64,000 bases of DNA from NCBI GenBank assembly GCA_003149635.1, contig QCWI01000004.1, forward strand, positions 230,500 through 294,499. Direction: 5' to 3'. The notes below the pieces were generated by a model. The model ran no database searches. It was not told the origin of the DNA and saw only the letters and a list, made by a program, of their open reading frames with translations. Origin of the DNA: Fluviicola sp. XM-24bin1 (GTDB lineage: Bacteria > Bacteroidota > Bacteroidia > Flavobacteriales_D > Crocinitomicaceae). Both the position numbers and the translations under genes were made by a program. Below are positions 43,989-51,653 of this stretch, in pieces. Positions within the stretch are counted from its first letter, which is position 1; each line of letters starts with the position of its first letter.

Positions 43989-44314
43989 TGGAAATCAAAG
44001 AAGTACAAAAGATTGTCGACGATTGGATCCAAGAATATGGAGTTCGATACTTCGATGAAATGACCAACACTGCGATTCTCATGGAAGAAGTGGGTGAAGT
44101 GGCTCGAATCATGGCGCGCAGATATGGCGAACAAAGTGAGAAGGAATCTGATAAGGACAAAGTTCTCGGCGATGAAATGGCCGATGTATTGTTTGTGCTT
44201 GTGTGTTTGGCAAATCAAACGGGTATTGATTTAGAGGAAGCCGTTCGCAAGAATTTGGAAAAGAAGACGAAAAGGGATCATTCTAGACATAAGGAGAATG
44301 AGAAATTGAAGTAA
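43988..44314 (+). CDS. MazG-like nucleotide pyrophosphohydrolase
   Basis: All-alpha NTP-PPase of 108 aa. Metal-binding residues are in EEVGEVARI (E-x2-E) and DEMADVLFVLVCLA (E-x2-D). Such enzymes hydrolyse NTPs or dNTPs to the monophosphate and pyrophosphate, often cleaning non-canonical nucleotides. Starts in a TAATG overlap with the beta-barrel gene. Two more nucleotide-cleaning enzymes lie within 1.3 kb on the other strand. Confidence 0.9.
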   Translation: MEIKEVQKIVDDWIQEYGVRYFDEMTNTAILMEEVGEVARIMARRYGEQSEKESDKDKVLGDEMADVLFVLVCLANQTGIDLEEAVRKNLEKKTKRDHSRHKENEKLK

Positions 44315-44455
44315 GATATTCAAGGTAAATCATTCTTAACAATTCTAGAATTAACGAATTGTATAATTCAATAAATAAGCAACTAACTAATTAAACAATT
44401 GCTTAATTACCAACTTAGAAAAATCTAGGAATTCAATTCCAGAATCCGTATTTTA

Positions 44456-44881
44456 TTAAGTCAGCTTCCCGACGACCAATTTATCAACCGGAAACGTCAT
44501 CATCTCTTCGGAAATCTCCGAAATTGAAACCCATCGAAATTTTTCGCCTTCTGTTGTCAATGGCACATCATGAACTGTTACTGGAATTGACCTAAAATCG
44601 ATAGTGCGAACGCGGAAATAAAAACTAATTAGCTGATCTTCTTCTCTAAATCCCGACTGCTGAAAGAACTCGTTTACATAGAACAAATCGCCAATTTCGG
44701 CATCCAAGCCTAACTCTTCTAGCAGCTCACGCTTCAGTCCGTCAGCTAAGCCTTCGCCCCATTCCAATCCTCCGCCAGGAAACTTAGTAAAAGCTCTTCC
44801 AAAGCGCATTTCATCGGATACAAGGACTTCGTCCCGATCGTTTATGATAATGGCGTATGTTCTAAGGTTAAAGCGTTTCAA
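44456..44881 (-). CDS. Nudix hydrolase
   Basis: 141 aa. The Nudix box reads G-G-L-E-W-G-E-G-L-A-D-G-L-K-R-E-L-L-E-E-L-G-L, matching GX5EX7REUXEEXGU. It hydrolyses a nucleoside diphosphate linked to another moiety; the substrate cannot be told from sequence. The start is TTG at 44881, in a TTGA overlap with the preceding gene's stop; the next in-frame ATG lies at residue 25 and would remove the first strands. Confidence 0.9.
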   Translation of the reverse strand: MKRFNLRTYAIIINDRDEVLVSDEMRFGRAFTKFPGGGLEWGEGLADGLKRELLEELGLDAEIGDLFYVNEFFQQSGFREEDQLISFYFRVRTIDFRSIPVTVHDVPLTTEGEKFRWVSISEISEEMMTFPVDKLVVGKLT

Positions 44882-45249
44882 TCGACCTTGTACATCGTGA
44901 AATTAACTATCCCTTCCGTCACTTCTGAAGTTCCAGCTCCCTTATAACCTCCTTCTAACGTACTTGTGCTTTTAACCCGCGTTACAGTGCCCTTCGGAAC
45001 GTCCAGAATATCACTCTTAATTAGGATCAATTCATAAGTGCAACCGTCGATCCAAACCACCTTTGTTTTGATGTAGTTCTCACCGATTGTCTCAATCTGA
45101 AGATTCTTCTTCCGAACGATGGAATAATTAGGCACGTAATTCCCCGCTTCATCTTTCAAGCGAAAGGTTCCGGTTTTAAAATCCTGACAATCCTGTGCAA
45201 TTCCTACGAGTGGAAAAATAAGCGCCAATGTGAATAGTAGCTTCTTCAT
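44878..45249 (-). CDS. Small secreted hypothetical protein (123 aa)
   Basis: A signal peptide (MKKLLFTLALIFPLVGIAQ) precedes a compact beta-rich domain with two Cys (DCQDF, DGCTYEL). CQDFKTGTFRL at the start and TKVVWIDGCTYELILI resemble small Bacteroidota proteins of unknown function. Coupled to the Nudix gene by a 4-nt overlap; it follows the second MazG-fold gene by 1 nt. Confidence 0.75.
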   Translation of the reverse strand: MKKLLFTLALIFPLVGIAQDCQDFKTGTFRLKDEAGNYVPNYSIVRKKNLQIETIGENYIKTKVVWIDGCTYELILIKSDILDVPKGTVTRVKSTSTLEGGYKGAGTSEVTEGIVNFTMYKVD

Positions 45250-45250
45250 C

Positions 45251-45643
45251 TTAACTGTTCAAAATAGACGCGATGTCCGGTTTAAAGTACTGATCAGACT
45301 TGAGCACTTTTCCATCCTCACGGTAGATCGGGTTCCCGTCTTTGTCCAGTTTGCTCATGTTAGAACGCTGAATCTCTTCAAATACTTCTTCAATTTTATC
45401 TTGCATCCCGTGTTTCAAAATCGTTCCGCACAAGATGTACAACATATCGCCCAACGCATCTGCAACCTCAACCAAATCTCCATTCTGAGCAGCTTCCAAA
45501 TACTCCTCATTCTCCTCTCGCATCAGTTTGTAGCGCAATAAAATATCAGCGTATGTTAACTCAACAGTAGGCTCATAATTATTCTCAATTCGAAACGCCG
45601 TGTGAAACTTCTCTACAGCGCCAATAGTGTCTTGTAATTTCAT
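45251..45643 (-). CDS. MazG-fold / PRA-PH-like nucleoside triphosphate pyrophosphohydrolase
   Basis: The ATG at 45643 (130 aa) is preferred to the ORF-track start, which adds ten basic residues. The all-alpha fold shows E-E-N-E-E-Y (metal site) and DALGDMLYILCGT (E/D-x2-D equivalent), followed by a C-terminal YREDGKVLKSDQYFKPDI tail typical of phosphoribosyl-ATP-pyrophosphohydrolase-like proteins outside histidine operons. Probably a house-cleaning dNTPase. First gene of a three-gene leftward operon. Confidence 0.85.
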   Translation of the reverse strand: MKLQDTIGAVEKFHTAFRIENNYEPTVELTYADILLRYKLMREENEEYLEAAQNGDLVEVADALGDMLYILCGTILKHGMQDKIEEVFEEIQRSNMSKLDKDGNPIYREDGKVLKSDQYFKPDIASILNS

Positions 45644-45709
45644 AAAACAAATTTGACGATTACGAAAACGCAAGTCAAGGTCAATTGTTCTCGCGGCTCG
45701 AATAGTTTT

Positions 45710-45722
45710 CCACGATTCGTGG
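45710..45722. promoter_or_regulatory. Small palindrome CCACGA-T-TCGTGG
   Basis: A perfect 6-bp inverted repeat with a 1-nt centre sits about 70 nt upstream of the leftward MazG-fold gene and 170 nt upstream of the rightward barrel gene. It could be an operator, but a short palindrome like this can arise by chance. Confidence 0.25.
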
Positions 45723-45891
45723 ATAAAGGTGACCTCATTTTACTCGGAAAAATCACATAATACTCCTACATAAACCATATAACAATCATAATTACTATGG
45801 ATGCATAAGAAATGAAATCGGTTTTAGGCACGTTAATTGGAGTAAACCAGATAAGATGAATTAGAAATACCCAACCTTTAAAAATAAAACC

Positions 45892-46605
45892 ATGAAGAAT
45901 TTGAGTTTCATCGCAGCGCTTCTGATTTCAGGAGGATTGTTTGCACAAGACAGGCAGATGGCGGATGCACCCGCAGAGAATTTACTCCAAAACCCGTTTA
46001 CAGCGAATGTTGACGGCGGCAAATTTGAAGCGCGTCGAGCAGGACTAAAATGCGGATGCGCTGGAGACAATAACAGAGATCGCAAATTACTGACCTTTGG
46101 ATTTTCCTTTGGTGCGAATCGATCCAACCTTCAATTCGGTTCTGCACAAGCAAACGGCGATCAAATTGTAAACGGAATGGGATACCGCTTAGGAGCTGTT
46201 TCGGAATTGAGACTAGGAAAACGCTTGGTTATTTCACCAAAGGCTGATTTATCATTTAACGCCGGACAATTGAATCAATCAAATACCCAATATTCCGTTA
46301 GTGCTTCCAGTTTGGAATTAATGGGACATTTGAAATACCGCATGATGCGTTCGAACTTCAGCCCGTACATCCTAGCCGGGCCAAATTATCGCATTCCAAT
46401 TGCGAATCGAAGTGGTAATGCCGTGCCAACCAATAGCGATGTTGCCATTGATGTCGGTATCGGATTGGACATCCCGCTAATTGGGTTTAAAATGTCACCA
46501 GAATTACGCTATTCATACGGATTGACAAATATTACGAACAGCGAAGCATTTAGTGATTTGAACCATCACAACATTGCACTTACACTAATTTTTACGGGAA
46601 AATAA
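45892..46605 (+). CDS. Outer-membrane beta-barrel protein, PorT-like
   Basis: A signal peptide (MKNLSFIAALLISGGLFAQ) is followed by about 45 residues with a C-G-C motif (LKCGCAGDN) and then alternating strands (FSFGANRSNLQFG, MGYRLGAVSELRLGKRLVISPKADLSF, MSPELRYSYGLTNI, HNIALTLIFTGK). The ordering fits the PorT / outer-membrane protein beta-barrel family. Monocistronic, with a strong terminator. Confidence 0.8.
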   Translation: MKNLSFIAALLISGGLFAQDRQMADAPAENLLQNPFTANVDGGKFEARRAGLKCGCAGDNNRDRKLLTFGFSFGANRSNLQFGSAQANGDQIVNGMGYRLGAVSELRLGKRLVISPKADLSFNAGQLNQSNTQYSVSASSLELMGHLKYRMMRSNFSPYILAGPNYRIPIANRSGNAVPTNSDVAIDVGIGLDIPLIGFKMSPELRYSYGLTNITNSEAFSDLNHHNIALTLIFTGK

Positions 46606-46630
46606 TCCCCAAAGACTATACCTTGGACCG

Positions 46631-46669
46631 AGGCCGTTCATCTGATAATTGGGATGAACGGCCTTTTTT
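46631..46669 (+). terminator. Strong intrinsic terminator
   Basis: AGGCCGTTCATC / GATGAACGGCCT is a perfect 12-bp stem with a 10-nt loop followed by TTTTTC, 26 nt after the beta-barrel gene. Confidence 0.92.
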
Positions 46670-46711
46670 CGCGCTCATTAATTTCTACATTGTAAATCAC
46701 AATTCAGAACT

Positions 46712-48325
46712 ATGAAATTACACCACATCATTTTTGGAACGCTGACAAGCCTTTTTATTACTTCAATTTCCTTTGGTCAAGCCGTTACCGATGAGCAAAA
46801 AAACTGGTACAATGGGCCGGGACTCGGAATGAGTACCGACAAAGCCTACGAAACCTTGTTGCAAGGGAAAACAACCCAAACGGTAATTGTGGCCGTGATC
46901 GATTCTGGTGTAGATGTGGATCATGAGGATTTAAAAGGTCAGATTTGGGTCAATGAGGATGAAATTCCTGGAAATGGAATCGACGACGATAACAACGGAT
47001 ACATTGATGATGTGCACGGATGGAATTTCTTGGGTAACGCGGAAGGTGAAAATATCAGCGATGTGCGATTGGAGGTCACTCGTATCTACGCCACTTTGAT
47101 GGAAAAATACGAGGGAAAATCGAAATCGGATGTACCCCAAGAGGATCAAGATGAATTGGCATTGTACCGAGAAGTAAAAGCGGCAGTGATGGCCGAAAGA
47201 AAGGAAGCAGAATCCGTAAAAGGAGAGCTTTCGGAAACGTACAAATACCTCGCTCAAATCGACGAATTACTTCAAAAAAGTTTAGGTGAAAATTACACGC
47301 TAAAACAAGTTAAAAAGGCTCGGAAAGATCCTAAGATCGGGCCATCCGCCGAAGTAATGTATCTGTTGATGAAAGAAGATGTATGGGTTGAAGACTTCAA
47401 AGACTATTTGGATTACTGCGATGAAATTTTGGATTACAATTACAATCCGGATATCGATCCAAGAGCTGAAATTTTAGGAGATGACGTAAGTGATTTCACC
47501 GGCGGTTACGGAAACAACGATTACGAAGGGCCAGATGCTGGACACGGAACGCATTGTGCAGGGATTATTGGAGCTGTTCGAGGTAACGGAATCGGAAACG
47601 ATGGCGTAGCGACCGATGTAAAAATCATGACTTTAAGAGCTGTCCCGAATGGAGATGAGTGGGATAAAGATATTGCCATGGCCGTTCGATACGCAGTGGA
47701 TAACGGAGCCCAAGTGATCAATATGAGCTTTGGAAAATCGTATTCTCCAGAACAAGAACAAATCATTGCAGCCTTCCGATATGCAGAGCAGAAAGGAGTT
47801 TTGGTGGTGCATGCAGCCGGAAACGAAGCAGCCGATAATAACATCACTGAAAATTATCCGCGTCCGAAATACGCCTCAATGAATGATGCGTTTATGAATT
47901 GGATCGAAGTGGGGGCATCAACGCGTTACAAAAAAGCCAAAGTGAAGAAAGGTATTTTGCTTCGCGATGGAATTGCAGCAGACTTCTCCAATTACGGAAA
48001 TAATACCGTGGATGTATTCGCTCCGGGGCATGATATCTACTCTACCATTCCAGACAACGATTACGATCTGTACGATGGGACATCCATGGCAGGGCCAATG
48101 GTAGCAGGTACAGCCGCACTGATTAAATCATATTTCCCCGAATTAACCATGTTCGAAGTACGCAACATCATTTTGCAATCGGTACAAAAAATGGATAAAA
48201 CGATGCCTCTACCGGGCGATCCTGAGAAAATGGTCTCCTTGGATCAGCTTTCGAAAACAGGAGGAATTGTGAACGTGTATAACGCAATTGAGCTGGCGAT
48301 ACGATACCTTGATACTCCGAAATAA
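46712..48325 (+). CDS. Subtilisin-like serine peptidase (S8) with a large insertion
   Basis: A signal peptide (about 1-22), then the catalytic triad: Asp64 (VAVIDSGVDVDHEDL), His278 (GHGTHCAGI) and Ser458 (DGTSMAGPMVAG), with the oxyanion Asn in HAAGNEA. The Asp-His distance is about 214 residues, against about 30 in subtilisin, because of a charged, helical insert (about 105-235) rich in Lys/Glu. There is no type IX sorting domain, so it is probably periplasmic. Preceded by a terminator; the FkbM-like gene follows with its own promoter. Confidence 0.93.
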   Translation: MKLHHIIFGTLTSLFITSISFGQAVTDEQKNWYNGPGLGMSTDKAYETLLQGKTTQTVIVAVIDSGVDVDHEDLKGQIWVNEDEIPGNGIDDDNNGYIDDVHGWNFLGNAEGENISDVRLEVTRIYATLMEKYEGKSKSDVPQEDQDELALYREVKAAVMAERKEAESVKGELSETYKYLAQIDELLQKSLGENYTLKQVKKARKDPKIGPSAEVMYLLMKEDVWVEDFKDYLDYCDEILDYNYNPDIDPRAEILGDDVSDFTGGYGNNDYEGPDAGHGTHCAGIIGAVRGNGIGNDGVATDVKIMTLRAVPNGDEWDKDIAMAVRYAVDNGAQVINMSFGKSYSPEQEQIIAAFRYAEQKGVLVVHAAGNEAADNNITENYPRPKYASMNDAFMNWIEVGASTRYKKAKVKKGILLRDGIAADFSNYGNNTVDVFAPGHDIYSTIPDNDYDLYDGTSMAGPMVAGTAALIKSYFPELTMFEVRNIILQSVQKMDKTMPLPGDPEKMVSLDQLSKTGGIVNVYNAIELAIRYLDTPK

Positions 48326-48337
48326 TGGCTAACTTTG
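48309..48337 (+). promoter_or_regulatory. Promoter for the FkbM-like gene, overlapping the end of the peptidase gene
   Basis: TTG at 48309-48311, an 18-nt spacer and TAACTTTG at 48330-48337 match the Bacteroidota consensus. The -33 element lies inside the last codons of the peptidase gene. Predicted start near 48343, about 12 nt before the GTG. Confidence 0.55.
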
Positions 48338-48354
48338 CGCCTCTTGTTTGAGGA

Positions 48355-49212
48355 GTGAAGCATTACCTAAAGAAATATCTGAAGTACTACAAAGTCCGTG
48401 AACGTTTGTCGAAAAACAAGCGTGCGGAGCAGCAATCCTTTGTGCAACGCATCCAGAAAGAAGCCGCCGAAGATCAACTCTCCCCTATTTCCAAAAACGG
48501 GTTCAAAAACTTCTCTCAGTTCGAGGAGGATGGAGTGGTATTGTACCTCTTCGCTTTGTTGGGCTCAAAAAACAAGACATTCGTTGAGTTTGGTGCAGAT
48601 GATGGAATCAATAGTAATGCGGCCAATTTGCATTTCCATCATGATTTCACTGGATTGTTCATCGATGGAAATCGTCAAGCGATTGAACGCGGTGAATATT
48701 TCTACAAAAAACACGGGAATCCGAATGTGAATGCCCCTACTTTTTTAGAAGCAATGATCACCGCGGAGAACATCAACGAACTTATTACTAAAGGCGGGTT
48801 GAAAGGTGATATCGGATTCTTATCCATTGACATCGACGGCAATGATTATTGGGTTTGGAAAGCTATTGATTGCGTCAAACCAGAGGTCGTTATAATTGAA
48901 ACGCACAACGAATTCGGACTCCACGACATCATCGTTCCCTACGATCCTGAGTATTTCTATCCTGGCAAGCATCCCGATTATCACGGAGCTTCACCTATCG
49001 CAATGACGAAATTGGCGAAAAGTAAAGGCTATCGTTTGGTGGGATCCAACGAATTGGGCTTCAATTTCATCTACCTACGTGAAAACCTCTTGACAGAAAA
49101 GGTTCCGACTGTTTCTGTTGAATCCTTGCTACAACATCCATCCAATGCTGAAGCACAAGCTCGTTTCGAGGCCATTAAGGATTGGGAATATGTGACGGAA
49201 GAATTCGAATAA
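48355..49212 (+). CDS. FkbM-like SAM-dependent methyltransferase
   Basis: A 285-residue protein with a basic N-terminal helix. The core shows FVEFGADDGINSNAANLHFH (modified SAM motif I), GLFIDGNRQAIERG (acidic loop) and GDIGFLSIDIDGNDYWVWKAI, followed by PEVVIIETHNEFG; the order fits FkbM-type methyltransferases, which often act on sugars or polyketides. Start is GTG at 48355. The first ATG is far inside the fold. Substrate unknown; genes for a matching glycan pathway are not nearby. Confidence 0.72.
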   Translation: MKHYLKKYLKYYKVRERLSKNKRAEQQSFVQRIQKEAAEDQLSPISKNGFKNFSQFEEDGVVLYLFALLGSKNKTFVEFGADDGINSNAANLHFHHDFTGLFIDGNRQAIERGEYFYKKHGNPNVNAPTFLEAMITAENINELITKGGLKGDIGFLSIDIDGNDYWVWKAIDCVKPEVVIIETHNEFGLHDIIVPYDPEYFYPGKHPDYHGASPIAMTKLAKSKGYRLVGSNELGFNFIYLRENLLTEKVPTVSVESLLQHPSNAEAQARFEAIKDWEYVTEEFE

Positions 49213-49327
49213 TTCGCCAAACGCTGTAACAAATTCCGACTTCAAAAGTCTGACATAAGAACAATTCATCTTCGTTCGACCGAGGTGAATAGCAGAATTG
49301 GTGTGCGTCTCAGTTAGCACTGATTTG

Positions 49328-49358
49328 AAATCCCCGATCGTTTGGTTGGGGATTTTTC
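49328..49358 (+). terminator. Intrinsic terminator after the FkbM-like gene
   Basis: AAATCCCC-gatcgtttggtt-GGGGATTT is an 8-bp stem followed by TTCC. It is 115 nt after the stop, so a 3' UTR or a small RNA may lie between. Confidence 0.7.
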
Positions 49359-49457
49359 CTTTTGCGTTTTCCGCAACTTGCATTTTTTCGCATGAGTTAT
49401 TCAGTAACGTCGCCCTGTGCCTTCACCGTAGTTTTGGACTGTACAAAAACAAAAATT

Positions 49458-50177
49458 ATGAAAACCCTAATTAAAACTACAACAGTAATCGCAGGACTAA
49501 TTATCAGTGCAAACGTTAATGCGCAATCTTTAAATATAAGCGGAGGTGTATCGAATAGCAAACTGATTTTCGACGGGATATCGACAGGATCATCTACCGA
49601 GAATTACAACGGAACGACATATACTACCAACCTTTCCTATAAAGGAGCGACAAACGCAACATTCGGACTTTCTTATGAATTCAACCTAGGCAATCGCCTT
49701 TCGTTGGAAACTGGCGGACGATTCATGTCGCGCGGATTTACAGAGACATATACCCGAGAGATTCGAGGTCCACAGTACGTCGCAAATGCGATGGAAAGAA
49801 CAAGCTACAAATTAAATTACATTGATATCCCTTTGATTCTCAATACGGCGATCACCACAGGCGATTTGCGTACATACGTCCGCACGGGAATCTATGCCGG
49901 ATTCATGGTAAGCTCAAAGTATAGTACTTACTGGGAAGAAAGTGATTCAGATGGATATTCATCAACTTATGAATACTCAGATACGGACATGGGGATGGAC
50001 ACCGAGGAACGTATCACCGGAGGAATCCAGCTTGGGTTAGGAGCCAGCTATAAACAGTTCTACTTTGAGACAAACTACAGTTTTGGTCATTTCACCCTCA
50101 GCGATTTCGACTCTGGTATCACCACGCGTGATTTGAGTTTCACATTGGGATATAAAATCAACTTTAAAAAGAAATAA
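49458..50177 (+). CDS. Outer-membrane beta-barrel protein, PorT-like
   Basis: ATG 49458 (239 aa) gives a signal peptide (MKTLIKTTTVIAGLIISANVNAQ); the 32 residues before it in the ORF track overlap a terminator and the TAGTTTTG box at 49429-49436. Strands such as ATFGLSYEFNLGNRLSLETGGRFMSRGF, LRTYVRTGIYAGFM, GGIQLGLGASYKQFYFETNYSFG and FTLGYKINFKKK fit an 8-strand barrel. A Tyr/Ser-rich extracellular loop (SDSDGYSSTYEYSDTDMG) is present. Function unknown. Confidence 0.8.
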   Translation: MKTLIKTTTVIAGLIISANVNAQSLNISGGVSNSKLIFDGISTGSSTENYNGTTYTTNLSYKGATNATFGLSYEFNLGNRLSLETGGRFMSRGFTETYTREIRGPQYVANAMERTSYKLNYIDIPLILNTAITTGDLRTYVRTGIYAGFMVSSKYSTYWEESDSDGYSSTYEYSDTDMGMDTEERITGGIQLGLGASYKQFYFETNYSFGHFTLSDFDSGITTRDLSFTLGYKINFKKK

Positions 50178-50204
50178 TAGATAGGTACAGGCTCTAGTAA
50201 AGCG

Positions 50205-50246
50205 TAATCCCCGGCATCGTCAATTGTTCGATACCGGGGATTTTTC
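50205..50246 (+). terminator. Strong intrinsic terminator
   Basis: AATCCCCGGCATCG / TCGATACCGGGGATT pairs with minor mismatches around an 8-nt loop and is followed by TTTC, 28 nt after the beta-barrel gene. Confidence 0.9.
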
Positions 50247-50498
50247 ATTCCCTTAAAAACGGATTTTGTGTCAGAATTCACCCCTCTCGTGACATTCTAT
50301 AAGTAGCGACATTTCATTTCAATACCTTTATTATTAGTTAACACAGCATCTTGAGGCTTTTACGCAGCACGGGGCATAACTATTTCCTGAAATGCGAATA
50401 AGTGTCAACCGAGCTATCGGAATGTGCAACTTGTAACACCGCTTCACTGAAGAAAGACCGCACTTTTTCTTCTGAAAGTGTATTAACTATTCACTAAA
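50247..50498. other. Intergenic region without recognised content
   Basis: About 250 bp upstream of the 28-codon ORF. I see no tRNA, no clear TAnnTTTG promoter and no strong hairpin. An ATG at 50392 opens a 14-codon frame ending at TAA 50436, which is probably chance. The region may be the 5' leader of the coupled ORF/flavoprotein unit. Confidence 0.5.
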
Positions 50499-50585
50499 AT
50501 GAAGAATTCAAAACACAGTATGTTGATCCATACCCCTCAAAAAGGGCTTCTAGCTTCTTCCTCAACTTTCCATAGATCGAAATGA
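50499..50585 (+). CDS. 28-residue ORF coupled to the flavoprotein gene
   Basis: ATG 50499 opens a frame of 28 codons, too short for the ORF track, whose TGA (50583-50585) overlaps the next ATG (50582) as ATGA. The start context TTCACTAAAATG is A-rich, as is usual here. The peptide is basic with Ser/His/Thr (MKNSKHSMLIHTPQKGLL then ASSSTFHRSK) and has no membrane segment. It could be a translational-coupling leader, a small modified peptide substrate for the adjacent flavoenzyme, or chance. Confidence 0.45.
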   Translation: MKNSKHSMLIHTPQKGLLASSSTFHRSK

Positions 50586-51610
50586 AAACACAAGTAATCA
50601 TTGTTGGAAGCGGCATTTCCGGACTGGTACTCTCCTATCTTTTGAAAGAAAAGGGAGTCGACCATGTAGTGCTCAATCGTGTTGAAAAACAGAAAGCGTT
50701 GGAACTGCCAGAAACGGTGCCGCCTTCCACATTGGCGCTTTTAGAATCATTGAACTTACTGGAGCTCTTTTCGAAGCGTTCCAGTAAGACTTTTGGTTAT
50801 CATTCACTTTGGGGTTCCGGCCCGCTGCGAACCGATAATTACCTTCATCACAATCCGTACAAATTCGGACTGAAATTAAACAGGAAAGAGGTACTGCAGG
50901 ATCTAGAATTTTTGGTAAGCGATCATCTTTTCTCCTACAATCATCTCAAAGAACTGCAGCAAAACGATAAGGGAATTTCCGTCCTTTTGGAATTTGAAAA
51001 CCAACCGATAAGTATTGAAGGAAACATCATCATCGATGCCACAGGAAGAAACCGGGCCGTTTTGAAACAATTGGACATCATCAGTGAATTCTTCGACAAT
51101 CAAATCGCACTAAGTTGTCATCTCCCTTACTTCAAACATCCGCATTTGATTCACCCGGTCTTTATTGAATCCTTCGAACACGGATGGGGCATTGTTTCTG
51201 CCCTCAACGATGAAACAAACGTGATGACTTTATACACCCAAAACGGAAGTCCGCTGCAGCATTCATTAAAGGACTATGAAAACTGGAAGGATGTTCTCTC
51301 GAACACAAAAATCCTCAAAGATTTCCTCTCCGATTCGGTGAACCCAGCAATCCACGTAGGTAATGCAAATTCCTCTAGAGCTACACAAATCACTGGCTCG
51401 AATTGGATGGCCATTGGTAACGCCGCTATCGCCTTTAATCCTTTATCCTCGCACCGAATTTCCAATGTCGTTTATTGTGCAAATGCTGCCGCAAACGCCA
51501 TTACGGCAGAAGATCGAAGCGCATCCTTTCAGCGCTACGATGACACTCTCGGAAAGATTTTCGAGGCGTATTTGAGCCATCGAATTGGGTTGATGGAGGA
51601 TGTGGGGTAG
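50582..51610 (+). CDS. LodB/tryptophan-halogenase-like FAD-dependent oxidoreductase
   Basis: 342 aa. An FAD-binding dinucleotide motif GSGISGLVLSYLL at the N-terminus, ETVPPSTLALLESLNLLELF (substrate/flavin region), IIIDATGRNRAVL and GNAAIAFNPLSSHRISNVVY, where the usual GDA Asp is Asn. The overall pattern resembles LodB/GoxB-type flavoproteins that mature quinone-cofactor oxidases, and more broadly the tryptophan-halogenase/geranylgeranyl-reductase group. No LodA-like oxidase is adjacent. The partner may be the 28-residue ORF upstream (inference). Confidence 0.75.
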   Translation: MKTQVIIVGSGISGLVLSYLLKEKGVDHVVLNRVEKQKALELPETVPPSTLALLESLNLLELFSKRSSKTFGYHSLWGSGPLRTDNYLHHNPYKFGLKLNRKEVLQDLEFLVSDHLFSYNHLKELQQNDKGISVLLEFENQPISIEGNIIIDATGRNRAVLKQLDIISEFFDNQIALSCHLPYFKHPHLIHPVFIESFEHGWGIVSALNDETNVMTLYTQNGSPLQHSLKDYENWKDVLSNTKILKDFLSDSVNPAIHVGNANSSRATQITGSNWMAIGNAAIAFNPLSSHRISNVVYCANAAANAITAEDRSASFQRYDDTLGKIFEAYLSHRIGLMEDVG

Positions 51611-51653
51611 GGGAGCAACGACGACTTACCCATAAGAATTTACCCAAGGCTAC

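Noticed and set aside
44315-44455. Possible tRNA or small RNA in the AT-rich gap
   Set aside because: I could find no cloverleaf, terminator or promoter; it is simple AT-rich spacer.
50392-50436. 14-codon ORF upstream of the 28-codon ORF
   Set aside because: Too short, no overlap or coupling, and no hairpin or codon bias to support it.
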